From positions 1 through 63,044 of the forward strand of contig JALHJL010000018.1 in NCBI GenBank assembly GCA_022839625.1: 63,044 nt of DNA, given 5' to 3'. Numbering within the stretch: position 1 is the first letter of the stretch; every line of letters starts with the position of its first letter. Of the stretch, positions 8,208 to 16,364 are shown piece by piece. Under the pieces are notes generated by a model, which worked only from the letters and a program-made list of their open reading frames with translations, had not been told where the DNA came from and did not search any database. The translations under genes were made by a program, and so were the position numbers. The stretch comes from Phycisphaerales bacterium (GTDB taxonomy: Bacteria > Planctomycetota > Phycisphaerae > UBA1845 > Fen-1342).

Positions 8208-9797
8208 ATGGGACGTACCCGGTACATGGCCGTTGCCGTGCTGGCGTTGGTGACGTTTGGCTCGCTGGCGCTGACCGGGGGCTACGCGTGGCACCTGCGC
8301 AGCGGGCACTACCGCAACTCCTGCGCCCGCGCGCTGAGCAAGGCGCTCGGCCTGCCGGCCGAGATCGGCCGGGTCGTACCCCGTTCCCGCCACGCCCGCG
8401 AGTTCCAAAACGTGCGCGTGTGGTTGCCCGAGCGCCGCGGCGAAGCCGCCTTCTGCGCGCTGGCACTGCTCACGCGCACGCCGCGGCCGGGGCAGCCCAG
8501 GGCCTACGAGCTGGACCTGCGGGACGGTCAGTGTGAAGTTTCGGCGCGCACGTGGCTGCGTGAGGACTACCGCTTCATGCTGGAATCGGGGTTGCGGCCG
8601 GGGTTCAGTCCGGACGGTCCGCGGCGCGTCCTCCTGCAAAACATGGACTTGTCGTTCGCGTACGACCGGTTCCGGGCGGCCTTGGACGACGCGTGCGGGG
8701 TGGTCTCGTTTGAGGAGCCGCGCCTCGGCCGCGCGACCTTGTGGTGCGAGCGGTTCAACGGGTACCGATCGGACGCGCCCGTGACGTTGCAGGCCGAGTT
8801 CACGCCTCAGGCCGCGGGCATCCGTCTGGACCTCGTGACGCTACAGGTTCCGGAGCTGCCGATCGCGACGGTCGGGCTCGACCGTTTCGTGGGATTGGGA
8901 CTCCAGAGCGGCACGTTCAGCGGTCGCGTCGTCTATCAGGAGACGGACGCCGAGCGCCGGTTCACGGTCGGCGGCACGGCCGCGTGCATCAAGCTGAGCG
9001 AGTGGACGGCTCCGTTCGTCCAGCGCCCGTGGCACGGCGGGGTGCCCGAGCTGGAACTGGAGGAGCTCACGCTCGTGAACGACCAACCCGAGCGCCTCCG
9101 CTTTCGCGCCGTATTCACCGACGTCCAGCTCGGCGACATCCTCGCTCCCTGGGGGTTGGGCGAGGTGGGCGGCAGCGTGACGCTGCGCATCCAGGCGGCC
9201 GATCTTGCGCCCGGCGGCATCGAGCATTTCGTGGCCTCCGCACGCTGCGCAGACGTCGATCTGCAAAGCGTCTCCGAAGCCATCGGCCGCGGCCGCATTA
9301 CCGGCCGGGCCCGCGCGGTCATCGACGACCTCACCGTCGACGAGAACCGTCTGGCCTCGCTCGATGCCGAGATCATCGTGGAGCCGCCGACGGGGGAATC
9401 GAACACGGTCGATCGCGAGCTGCTGTCCGAGTTGCTGCGGCGGACGATCGGCGTGCCGTTGCCGACGTTTCTGCCGGAACGCTTCACGTTCACGCGGTTC
9501 GGCGTGCGGCTGGAGGTGCGCGACGAGCTCCTCTACGTCTTCGGCACACATGGTCCGCGGCAGAAGGCCATCCTGAGCATCAGTCTGGGCGGCGAGGAAG
9601 TCCCGGTGCTGTACGAGCCGGAGAATCCCATCGATTTGCGGGCGGCATTGGACGATCTGCGGCGGCGACTGGCCGCCACGGTCGAGCGAGGTTTGCAGCG
9701 CCTCGCGCAGGAAGAGGCATGGCACGTGTGGCCCGCGCCTTTGACGACCCGGCCGGCCGCGCCGGGCGCTCCGGCCAGCCTTCCGAACCCGGAGTGA
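8208..9797 (+). CDS. Membrane-anchored periplasmic protein, AsmA/DUF748-like
   Basis: The 529-residue protein has one N-terminal membrane segment (residues 7-28) and a long periplasmic part rich in alternating beta strands, with phrases such as VTLQAEFTPQAAGIRLDLVTLQ and GSVTLRIQAADLAPGG. This is the look of the AsmA and translocation-module family that forms long hydrophobic grooves for lipids, although no single signature motif proves it. A segment near residues 355-385 (ITGRARAVIDDLTV) is typical of such C-terminal AsmA strands. The sensor kinase gene begins five bases after the stop, so the two are likely co-transcribed and may sense or maintain the envelope together. Confidence 0.6.
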   Translation: MGRTRYMAVAVLALVTFGSLALTGGYAWHLRSGHYRNSCARALSKALGLPAEIGRVVPRSRHAREFQNVRVWLPERRGEAAFCALALLTRTPRPGQPRAYELDLRDGQCEVSARTWLREDYRFMLESGLRPGFSPDGPRRVLLQNMDLSFAYDRFRAALDDACGVVSFEEPRLGRATLWCERFNGYRSDAPVTLQAEFTPQAAGIRLDLVTLQVPELPIATVGLDRFVGLGLQSGTFSGRVVYQETDAERRFTVGGTAACIKLSEWTAPFVQRPWHGGVPELELEELTLVNDQPERLRFRAVFTDVQLGDILAPWGLGEVGGSVTLRIQAADLAPGGIEHFVASARCADVDLQSVSEAIGRGRITGRARAVIDDLTVDENRLASLDAEIIVEPPTGESNTVDRELLSELLRRTIGVPLPTFLPERFTFTRFGVRLEVRDELLYVFGTHGPRQKAILSISLGGEEVPVLYEPENPIDLRAALDDLRRRLAATVERGLQRLAQEEAWHVWPAPLTTRPAAPGAPASLPNPE

Positions 9798-9802
9798 CCT
9801 CC

Positions 9803-11749
9803 GTGCGGAGCTCCACCGAACGCCCGCTGGTGGCCGTGATGATCGTGGTCAGCCTGATCCTGACCGGGCTGACGATCTGGGCCGTTGCCGAGCAGGGGCG
9901 GGCCTTGGAGGCGCGCGAACTCGCCGACCTGCGCAACATGGTCGCGACCGCCGCCGCGCGGCGCCAGGCCGCACTCCTGGCCGACGTGGCGCGGGCCCTG
10001 GACGCCGGGGGCCGCGCCTGGGAGGCGGGCGGCGACGACGAGCTGGATGCGTGGGCGGCCAGCCGCGCGGACTGGCTGCTGACTTGCGCCCCACGCGCCG
10101 ACACAACCTGGGCGTTTTACCCGCTGACGCCGCTCGAACAGCCGGCGCCCGCCGCCGAAACACCTGTCGGCGAGCCGGAGGAGCGGCCGCGCGACTTGTT
10201 GAGCACCCTGCGCGACTTCCAGCGGTTGGCCGCCAGCCCTGATCCCTTCACGCGCGCCGGTGCGCTGTTCGCGATGGCTGCCTGCGAGCAGCAGCTCGGA
10301 CACCCGCTCGCGGCGGCACGCATCTTCGCCGACGCCGCCCATCTCCTACGTTCGACGCCGCGCCTGGCCCGGTTCGCGTTTCGGGCGGAGCTGTCGCGGG
10401 TCGATTCCCTGCTGGCGGCGGGCGACGAGGACCGGGCCCGCGAGGCGCTGAAGAGCTTCGTCAGCGGGTTGCTGGGCGACCATCCGTCGCGGATCGGCCC
10501 CGTCGAGGTCGCGCGGCTGCGCGGCCAGGCCGATGCCCTGCGCATCCCGGCCGGCGACGCCGCCACCACCGCGCTGGCCGAGCTGTCGGCCCGTGCCGAA
10601 CGCCGAGTGGCGATCATCGAGTGCGTCAGCCGGTTGTTGTACGAGCAGGCGCCGGAACGGAGCGCGCCGGAGGATACGGTCCATTTTCTCTCCGGCGCCA
10701 CCGCGAGCGGCGAGGCGCTGGTCGTAGCCGCGCGCCGGTCGGCGGACGACACACGGCTGGCGCTCGTGTACTCGGGAGCTGGTGCGCTGGAACGCTACTG
10801 GGACCAGCGCGGCGCGGTCGTACCGTGGCAGGTCGGACCGCGGGGGGCACCTGCGGAGGAACTGCTGTTGCTCGATCTGGGACCGGAGTTCGCCGGGGCG
10901 GCCGTCGTACCGACGCAGGAGACGGCGCGTCGGCTCCGTTCGACCGCGCGCCGGAACTTCGGGATCGCGCTGGGGACGGCCGCCGGGACGGTGGGGGCGT
11001 GGGCGCTGGTGATTTGGATGCTGATGCGCGTGGTAGCCCGCCAGCGGGAGCTGTCGCGTCTTCAAGGCCGCTTCGTCGCCGACGTCAGCCACGAGCTGAA
11101 GACGCCGCTCGCGCTCATCCGCCTGCTGGCGGAGACGCTGGCCAGCCGCCGGGTCCGCGATCCCGAGCGCATGCAGGCGTATCACGAGACGATCACGCGC
11201 GAGAGCGAACGGCTGAGCCTGTTGTTGGAGAACATCCTCGACCTGGGGCGGATCGAGTCGGGGCGCAAGCAGTACGAGTTCGCCGGCTGCGACGTGGCCG
11301 ACGTGGCACGCCAGGCCTGGACGCTGTTTGAGCCGCAGTTTCAGGAGGGCGGCTTCGACGCGCGCCTGGAGCTCGCCCCCCAGCTCCCCACGATTCAAGC
11401 GGACAGCCAGGCCCTCCAGCAGGTCATCGTCAATCTTCTGCAAAACGCCTATCGCTACGCCGGCGATGGGAAATACGTCCGCCTGGCGGTGCGGCGCGAG
11501 GGCTTCGTGATTCTCATCACCGTCGAGGACCACGGCATCGGCATGAGCCGCAACCAGCTCGACCATCTCGGCGAGAGCTTCTTTCGCGCGGAGGATACCC
11601 GGGTGCGCCAGACGCGCGGCGTCGGTCTCGGACTGGCGATCGCGCACCACATCGTTCGTGCCCATCGAGGGAAGATCGAGGTGGAGTCGCGTCCGGGGCA
11701 GGGCAGCAAGTTCACGGTGTGGATTCCGTTTGAGCCGACGAGCGACTGA
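9803..11749 (+). CDS. Orphan sensor histidine kinase with large periplasmic sensor
   Basis: The start chosen is GTG 9803, with GGAG eight bases upstream; a GTG at 9794 overlapping the previous stop is an alternative. The 648-residue protein has a first membrane segment at residues 8-28, an Ala/Arg-rich periplasmic domain of about 370 residues, and a second membrane segment near 390-412. The HisKA domain follows with FVADVSHELKTPLALI, phospho-acceptor His430. The ATPase domain has VIVNLLQNAYRYA (N box), DHGIGM (G1) and GVGLGLAIA (G2), so it should be active. No response regulator lies next to it. The upstream neighbour is the AsmA-like protein, five bases away. Confidence 0.9.
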   Translation: MRSSTERPLVAVMIVVSLILTGLTIWAVAEQGRALEARELADLRNMVATAAARRQAALLADVARALDAGGRAWEAGGDDELDAWAASRADWLLTCAPRADTTWAFYPLTPLEQPAPAAETPVGEPEERPRDLLSTLRDFQRLAASPDPFTRAGALFAMAACEQQLGHPLAAARIFADAAHLLRSTPRLARFAFRAELSRVDSLLAAGDEDRAREALKSFVSGLLGDHPSRIGPVEVARLRGQADALRIPAGDAATTALAELSARAERRVAIIECVSRLLYEQAPERSAPEDTVHFLSGATASGEALVVAARRSADDTRLALVYSGAGALERYWDQRGAVVPWQVGPRGAPAEELLLLDLGPEFAGAAVVPTQETARRLRSTARRNFGIALGTAAGTVGAWALVIWMLMRVVARQRELSRLQGRFVADVSHELKTPLALIRLLAETLASRRVRDPERMQAYHETITRESERLSLLLENILDLGRIESGRKQYEFAGCDVADVARQAWTLFEPQFQEGGFDARLELAPQLPTIQADSQALQQVIVNLLQNAYRYAGDGKYVRLAVRREGFVILITVEDHGIGMSRNQLDHLGESFFRAEDTRVRQTRGVGLGLAIAHHIVRAHRGKIEVESRPGQGSKFTVWIPFEPTSD

Positions 11750-11850
11750 CCAGGTCCCCGTTCTCACGAGAAGGCGGCGGGCGGGGGGACTGGGGCAGGC
11801 AGTCCTGGGACACGAGCGTCAGCCTGCGCGGCGTGTCGGCCCGAAAAACT

Positions 11851-12386
11851 GGCGGAGTGGGCCGGTAAGCCGAATTCTGTTCCCGAAGCGCCCAGGTTGA
11901 CCGCACACGCAAACGAGTTGCACATGCGACCCAGGCGGTCGGGCGGCGGCCATTCCTCTAGGCCCGCCGTTACCGACGGGCTCCAGCGCCCTACCCGGGG
12001 CTGATAGCGAGCCGGGCCGGCTCTCGCCCTCTACTTGGGCTTGCTGGCGGTGGGGTTTGCCGTGCCGCGACCGTCACCGGCCGCGCGGTGCGCTCTTACC
12101 GCACCTTTTCACCCTTACCAGGAGGCGTGGGAACGTGGGAACGTGTGCACGTGGGACGGAGCCGGGCGACTCGGCCGTGTTCACTCCTTACGTTCCCACT
12201 TTCCCACGTTCTCACGTTCCCACGCGCTCCGGGCGGTATGTTTTCTGTGGCACTTTCCCTGGGCTCACGCCCGGTGGCCGTTAGCCATCACCGTGCCCTG
12301 CCCAGTTCGGACTTTCCTCCCTTGAGGCGCTCTGCCGGACCGAAGCCCGGCTGCGCGTCAAGAGCGGCCGCCTGGCCCACTCCGCC
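11851..12386 (-). ncRNA. rnpB: RNase P RNA (bacterial class A) with expanded P12
   Basis: Read on the minus strand, the gene opens with GGCGGAGTGGGCCAGGCGG and contains the conserved GAGGAAAGTCCGAACT, the CACAGAAAACATACCGCC block, GGTAAGGGTGAAAAGGTGCG, the AGAGGAATGGCC region, and closes with ACAGAATTCGGCTTACCG followed by the complement of the 5' end (P1). It is the catalytic RNA that processes tRNA 5' ends and the tmRNA precursor. The length, about 536 bases, exceeds the usual 350-420 because the P12 arm (12119-12234) is greatly extended. The open frames predicted across it are spurious. Confidence 0.95.
12119..12234 (-). repeat. Long hairpin insertion in P12 of RNase P RNA
   Basis: Between the ATACCGCC and GGTAAGGG blocks, where P12 normally spans a few tens of bases, there are about 115. 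The two sides carry the repeated unit GTGGGAACG in opposite orientation (GCGTGGGAACGTGAGAACG on one side, CGTTCCCACGTTCCCACGC on the other), so the arm can fold into one long hairpin. Confidence 0.8.
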
Positions 12387-12393
12387 ACGATCC

Positions 12394-12399
12394 ATTGTA
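12394..12399 (-). promoter_or_regulatory. -10 box of the RNase P RNA promoter (TACAAT)
   Basis: On the minus strand TACAAT ends seven bases before the first base of RNase P RNA at 12386, the ideal spacing for a sigma-70-type promoter. It gives an independent idea of the -10 consensus in this genome. The -35 region is weak. Confidence 0.7.
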
Positions 12400-12463
12400 C
12401 GGTAGCCGGGCATCGCCGGCGAGCCGTCGCCCCACGGTTGTTCAGGGGCCGGCACCGCGCGGG

Positions 12464-12469
12464 TACACT
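12464..12469 (+). promoter_or_regulatory. -10 box TACACT before the GlcD/GlcF fusion
   Basis: TACACT ends nine bases before ATG 12479, leaving almost no leader. A TTCAGG at 12441-12446 is 17 bases upstream and may act as a -35 box. The rnpB promoter faces the other way from the same 90-base gap. Confidence 0.5.
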
Positions 12470-12478
12470 GCCGGTCCT

Positions 12479-15397
12479 ATGGCAACGACCGTTCAGTCCG
12501 TGGGGGACTTCGCCGCGCTCGAGCGCGAGTTGGCCGCCGTGCTGCCGGGGCGCGTGCGCAGCGACCGACTGGCGCGCGTGCTCTATTCCACGGACGCGAG
12601 CATTTACGAGATGCTGCCGGACGCGGTTGCGTTCCCGCAGTCCGTCGCGGACGTGGTCAGCGCGGTCCGGCTCTGCGCGGCGCACAGCGTGCCGCTCACC
12701 GCGCGCGGTGCCGGAACCGGACTCACGGGCGGAGCGGTCAACCGTGGTCTCCAGCTCGATTGCTCCCGCTACTTCAACCGGATTCTGGCTATTGACCCGG
12801 TCGCCCGCACGGCCCGCGTGGAGCCCGGCGTCGTGCTCGACGAGCTCAACGCCGCCGTCAAGGAGCATGGCCTTCAGTTCGCACCCGACGTCGCCACCAG
12901 CAACCGCGCGACGATCGGCGGCATGATCGCCAACAACTCGTGCGGCGCGCACTCGGTGCTCTACGGCCGCACGGTGGACCACGTGCTCAGCCTCGACGTA
13001 GTGCTGGCGGACGGCTCGCTGTGTACTTGGGGGCCGGGGACTCAGCGGGGGGAAGACGTCCGCGCCCGGCAGTGCGAGGAAACGCTCCACGCGATCATGC
13101 GGGACTGCGCCGCCGAGATCGCCGCTCGGTTTCCCAAGCTGCTACGTTCCAACGCCGGCTATGCGCTCGACCGCCTGCGCGTCACCGACGGGCGGCTTAA
13201 CGTCGAGACCGTCCTGTGTGGCAGCGAGGGCACGCTTGGGGTGATCGTGGGTGCACAGCTCAAGCTGATCCCGGTGCCCAGGCTCAAGGGCCTGCTCATC
13301 CTCCAGTTTGACGAGGTGGTGCCCGCGCTGGAGGCCGTGTGCCCGGTCCTGGAGCATGGACCGGCCGCCGTCGAGCTGGTGGACGACCTCATTTTCCACG
13401 CCACGCGGAACAACCCCGCGATGGCGCGGCGACGCTGGTGGGTGGAGGGTGATCCCAAGGCCGCCCTGATCTGCGAAATCTTCGCGGAGGATTTCCCCAC
13501 CCTCACGAGCCGGCTCAACGAGCTGGAGCACGACCTGCGCCGACGGTGTGCCGCGACCGCGTATCGCCAGGTTACCGAGCCGGCCCAGCAGAATGACGTT
13601 TGGGAGGTCCGCAAGTCGGGCCTCGGACTGCTGATGTCGCGGCCGGGCGACTGCCAGCCGTACGCCTTCATCGAGGACACCGCGGTCGATCCCGCCCGTT
13701 TGCCGCAGTACATTCGCCGGCTCGATGTGCTCCTGGCCGAGGAGGGCGTCGAGCAGACCGGTCACTACGCCCACGCCAGCGTGGGCTGCCTCCACGTCCG
13801 GCCGGTGCTCAACCTGAAGCGCCGCGAGGACATCGAGCGCATGCGCCGCATCGCCGACCGCGTCAGCTCGCTGGTGCTGGAGTTCGGCGGGACGATGAAC
13901 GGCGAGCACGGCGACGGCATCGTGTGCTCGGTCTGGCTGGAAAAGATGTACGGTCCGCGGATCGTCGAGGCGTTCGCCAGAATCAAACGGGCCTTCGATC
14001 CGCAGGGGATTCTCAATCCCGGCAAGATCGTCAATCCGCTGCCGCTGGATGCCAATCTGCGTTACGGCGAGGGCTTCACTGCACGGCAGCCGGCTACCGT
14101 GCTCGACTTCACGGCGTACGGCGGGCCGGCCGGCCTGGCGGACATGTGCACGGGCGTGGGGCAGTGCCGCCAGCGACGGGTCGGCACGATGTGCCCATCC
14201 TACATGGCGACCGGCGACGAAACGCAAAGCACGCGGGCCCGCGCAAACGCTCTCCGCGTCGCGCTGTCGAATCGCGGCCTGCTCGCCGGTCTCTCCGACC
14301 CGGCCCTCGACGAGGTGATGGACTCGTGCGTGAGCTGCAAGGCGTGCAAGACCGAATGCCCGACCGGCGTCGATATGACCCGGCTGAAGGCCGAATGGCT
14401 GGCCCGCCGAAACGAGTCCCGCGGCCTGCCGCGCCGCAGCCGCCTGATCGCAAACACGCCGCGCCTCGCGCAGTGGGCCAGCCACCTGCCGAGGCTCAGC
14501 AACTGGCTGCTGCAATCTCATGCCGCGCGCGTGTTGTTGGAGCACTGGTTCGGGCTTGATCGCCGCGTGCCGCCACCACGCCTGGCGAAGACCACGTTCC
14601 GGCGTTGGTACTGGCGAGACCGGCGGGCTCTGGTCGCCGATGCGACCGGGCCTCGGCCGCAAGTGGTCTACTTCGCCGACACGTGGACCAACTTCTACAC
14701 GCCGGAGGTCGGACAGGCCGCGGTCAAGGTGCTCACCCTGCTCGGCTATGAGGTGCTGCTGCCGCCCGCGGTGTGCTGCGGCCGGCCGCTGCTCAGCAAG
14801 GGTTTGCTGCGCGACGCCCAGCGCCTGGCGGAGGTCAACGTGCAGGTGCTGGAACCGTACGCCGAGCGCGGGGTGCCCATCCTCTTCACCGAGCCAAGTT
14901 GTGCCTCGACCTTCCTGGACGAAGTCCCGCAACTGGTGCGTACGCCGGCGGCGCGGCGGGTGGCCGAGCTGACCGCCACGATCGAGCAGTTCGTCGCCGC
15001 CGCGCTTCAGAAACCGCACGGCCTCCGGTTTCGCGCGGACCCCGCCAAAGTGCTGTTCCACGGTCACTGCCACCAGAAGGCGCTGCTGGGGACGGCGGAC
15101 GCCCGTGCCTTGCTCGAGTTGTGCACCGGCGGCCAGGCCGCGGAGATCAACAGCGGCTGCTGCGGGATGGCGGGGTCCTTCGGCCACGAGGTGGAGCACT
15201 ACGAACTGGCGCGGGCCATCGGAGAAGAGCGGCTGTTTCCGGCCATTCGCACCCGGGGTGACGCCGCAGTCGCAGTCTCAGGCTTCAGTTGCCGCGAGCA
15301 CATTCTGCACCACACGGGGGTTCCGGCGCGGCACGTAATCGAGTACTTTGCTGACGCCCTGCTGGGCGCGGACGAGGGCACCCATCCCCGCAAGTGA
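12479..15397 (+). CDS. FAD-linked oxidase / Fe-S fusion (GlcD-GlcF type, D-lactate or glycolate dehydrogenase-like)
   Basis: The 972-residue protein joins an FAD-binding half and an iron-sulfur half. The N-terminal half has the PCMH FAD motif VPLTARGAGTGLTGGAV near residue 75 and TIGGMIANNSCGAHSVLYG near 145, then the FAD-oxidase C-terminal HASVGCLHVRP and GTMNGEHGDGI. The second half has the ferredoxin cysteines CVSCKACKTECPTGVD near 620 and two CCG-type domains with VCCGRPLLS and CCGMAGSFGHE. Such fusions oxidise a 2-hydroxy acid (D-lactate, glycolate or similar) and pass electrons to the quinone pool at the membrane. The first ferredoxin cluster, around CTGVGQCRQRRVGTMCPSY, is also present. 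The exact substrate is not determined. Confidence 0.88.
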   Translation: MATTVQSVGDFAALERELAAVLPGRVRSDRLARVLYSTDASIYEMLPDAVAFPQSVADVVSAVRLCAAHSVPLTARGAGTGLTGGAVNRGLQLDCSRYFNRILAIDPVARTARVEPGVVLDELNAAVKEHGLQFAPDVATSNRATIGGMIANNSCGAHSVLYGRTVDHVLSLDVVLADGSLCTWGPGTQRGEDVRARQCEETLHAIMRDCAAEIAARFPKLLRSNAGYALDRLRVTDGRLNVETVLCGSEGTLGVIVGAQLKLIPVPRLKGLLILQFDEVVPALEAVCPVLEHGPAAVELVDDLIFHATRNNPAMARRRWWVEGDPKAALICEIFAEDFPTLTSRLNELEHDLRRRCAATAYRQVTEPAQQNDVWEVRKSGLGLLMSRPGDCQPYAFIEDTAVDPARLPQYIRRLDVLLAEEGVEQTGHYAHASVGCLHVRPVLNLKRREDIERMRRIADRVSSLVLEFGGTMNGEHGDGIVCSVWLEKMYGPRIVEAFARIKRAFDPQGILNPGKIVNPLPLDANLRYGEGFTARQPATVLDFTAYGGPAGLADMCTGVGQCRQRRVGTMCPSYMATGDETQSTRARANALRVALSNRGLLAGLSDPALDEVMDSCVSCKACKTECPTGVDMTRLKAEWLARRNESRGLPRRSRLIANTPRLAQWASHLPRLSNWLLQSHAARVLLEHWFGLDRRVPPPRLAKTTFRRWYWRDRRALVADATGPRPQVVYFADTWTNFYTPEVGQAAVKVLTLLGYEVLLPPAVCCGRPLLSKGLLRDAQRLAEVNVQVLEPYAERGVPILFTEPSCASTFLDEVPQLVRTPAARRVAELTATIEQFVAAALQKPHGLRFRADPAKVLFHGHCHQKALLGTADARALLELCTGGQAAEINSGCCGMAGSFGHEVEHYELARAIGEERLFPAIRTRGDAAVAVSGFSCREHILHHTGVPARHVIEYFADALLGADEGTHPRK

Positions 15398-15475
15398 GCG
15401 GCCTGTGGGCCGGCTCTGACCGACGGATGGGGTGAACCTCGACCGACGTACAGGTGTATAGACGGGTGAGCGAAG

Positions 15476-16180
15476 GTGACGCGCCAGGAACTGGATGCCG
15501 CCGGGTTCGACGTCAGCGAGGTTGCCTATGCGCGCCTGGCGCGCTTCGTGCAATTGCTGCGCGCCGAGAACGAGAAGCTCAACCTGACCGCCGCGTGCGA
15601 CGAGGACGAAATCTGGCGCGTCCACGTCTGCGACAGTCTCACCTTGTTGCCCGTCGTGCGCTCGCACGCGGTTCGCCGGCTGCTTGACCTGGGTACCGGC
15701 GGGGGGCTGCCAGGCCTGCCACTGGCGTGTGTCACGGGGCGCGTGGACGTGACGCTGGTCGACGCGACGCGGAAGAAGATCGTCGCCGTCCGGCACATTA
15801 TCGCCCGGCTCGGCCTCGACAACGCGCGCGGGGTGTGGGGCCGCTCGGAACTGCTCGCCCACCTCCCCGTCTACCGAGAGCAGTTCGACGCCGTTACGGC
15901 GCGCGCCGTCGCGAGCCTGCCCGTGCTGCTTGAGTACGCGGCCGGCTTCGTTCGCCCCGGCGGACGCTGCTGGTTCTTCAAGTCGGCGGCGGCCGCGAGT
16001 CCGGAGGGGGCCATGGCCGAGTCGGCGGCACGGGCCTGCAAGCTGGAGTACGTGGATGCGCTCCCGTACCGGCTGCGTGGGGAGCGTGACGACCGCGTGC
16101 TGATGCACTTCCGCAAGATCGCGAAGCTCAGCCCGGACCTGCCGCGCCGCCCGGGGAAGCCCAGCAAGCACCCCCTGTGA
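15476..16180 (+). CDS. rsmG: 16S rRNA (guanine-N7) methyltransferase RsmG
   Basis: The 234-residue product matches RsmG (GidB), which methylates G527 of 16S rRNA using S-adenosylmethionine. Diagnostic parts are ENEKLNLTA near residue 35, HVCDSL, the SAM loop LLDLGTGGGLPGLPLA around 68-83, VDATRKKIVAVRHI, and FDAVTARAVASL near 145. The length fits the family. The start is GTG 15476; a TATAGA lies about 14 bases before it. In many bacteria rsmG sits with chromosome-partition genes near the origin, but here it does not. Confidence 0.92.
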   Translation: MTRQELDAAGFDVSEVAYARLARFVQLLRAENEKLNLTAACDEDEIWRVHVCDSLTLLPVVRSHAVRRLLDLGTGGGLPGLPLACVTGRVDVTLVDATRKKIVAVRHIIARLGLDNARGVWGRSELLAHLPVYREQFDAVTARAVASLPVLLEYAAGFVRPGGRCWFFKSAAAASPEGAMAESAARACKLEYVDALPYRLRGERDDRVLMHFRKIAKLSPDLPRRPGKPSKHPL

Positions 16181-16364
16181 TGCCGGGGCAGCGAATTGGC
16201 ATTACGGAGTCCTGCCCCCGCGCGTCTTATCGGACGCTCCCACGCTGTTGCACCTGGAAAAACGCGCCGTCATCCCTGGCGACCGGATACCATGATAGGT
16301 GCCGGCACGCTGCGCCCGCCGCGGCGGGAAGCGCGCCGTGTTCGGCGAACTCGAAGGAGCTGCA

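Noticed and set aside
12035..12405. Several short ORFs between 12035 and 12405
   Set aside because: They lie inside RNase P RNA.
15398..15475. Possible tRNA before rsmG
   Set aside because: No cloverleaf or T-arm sequence could be found.
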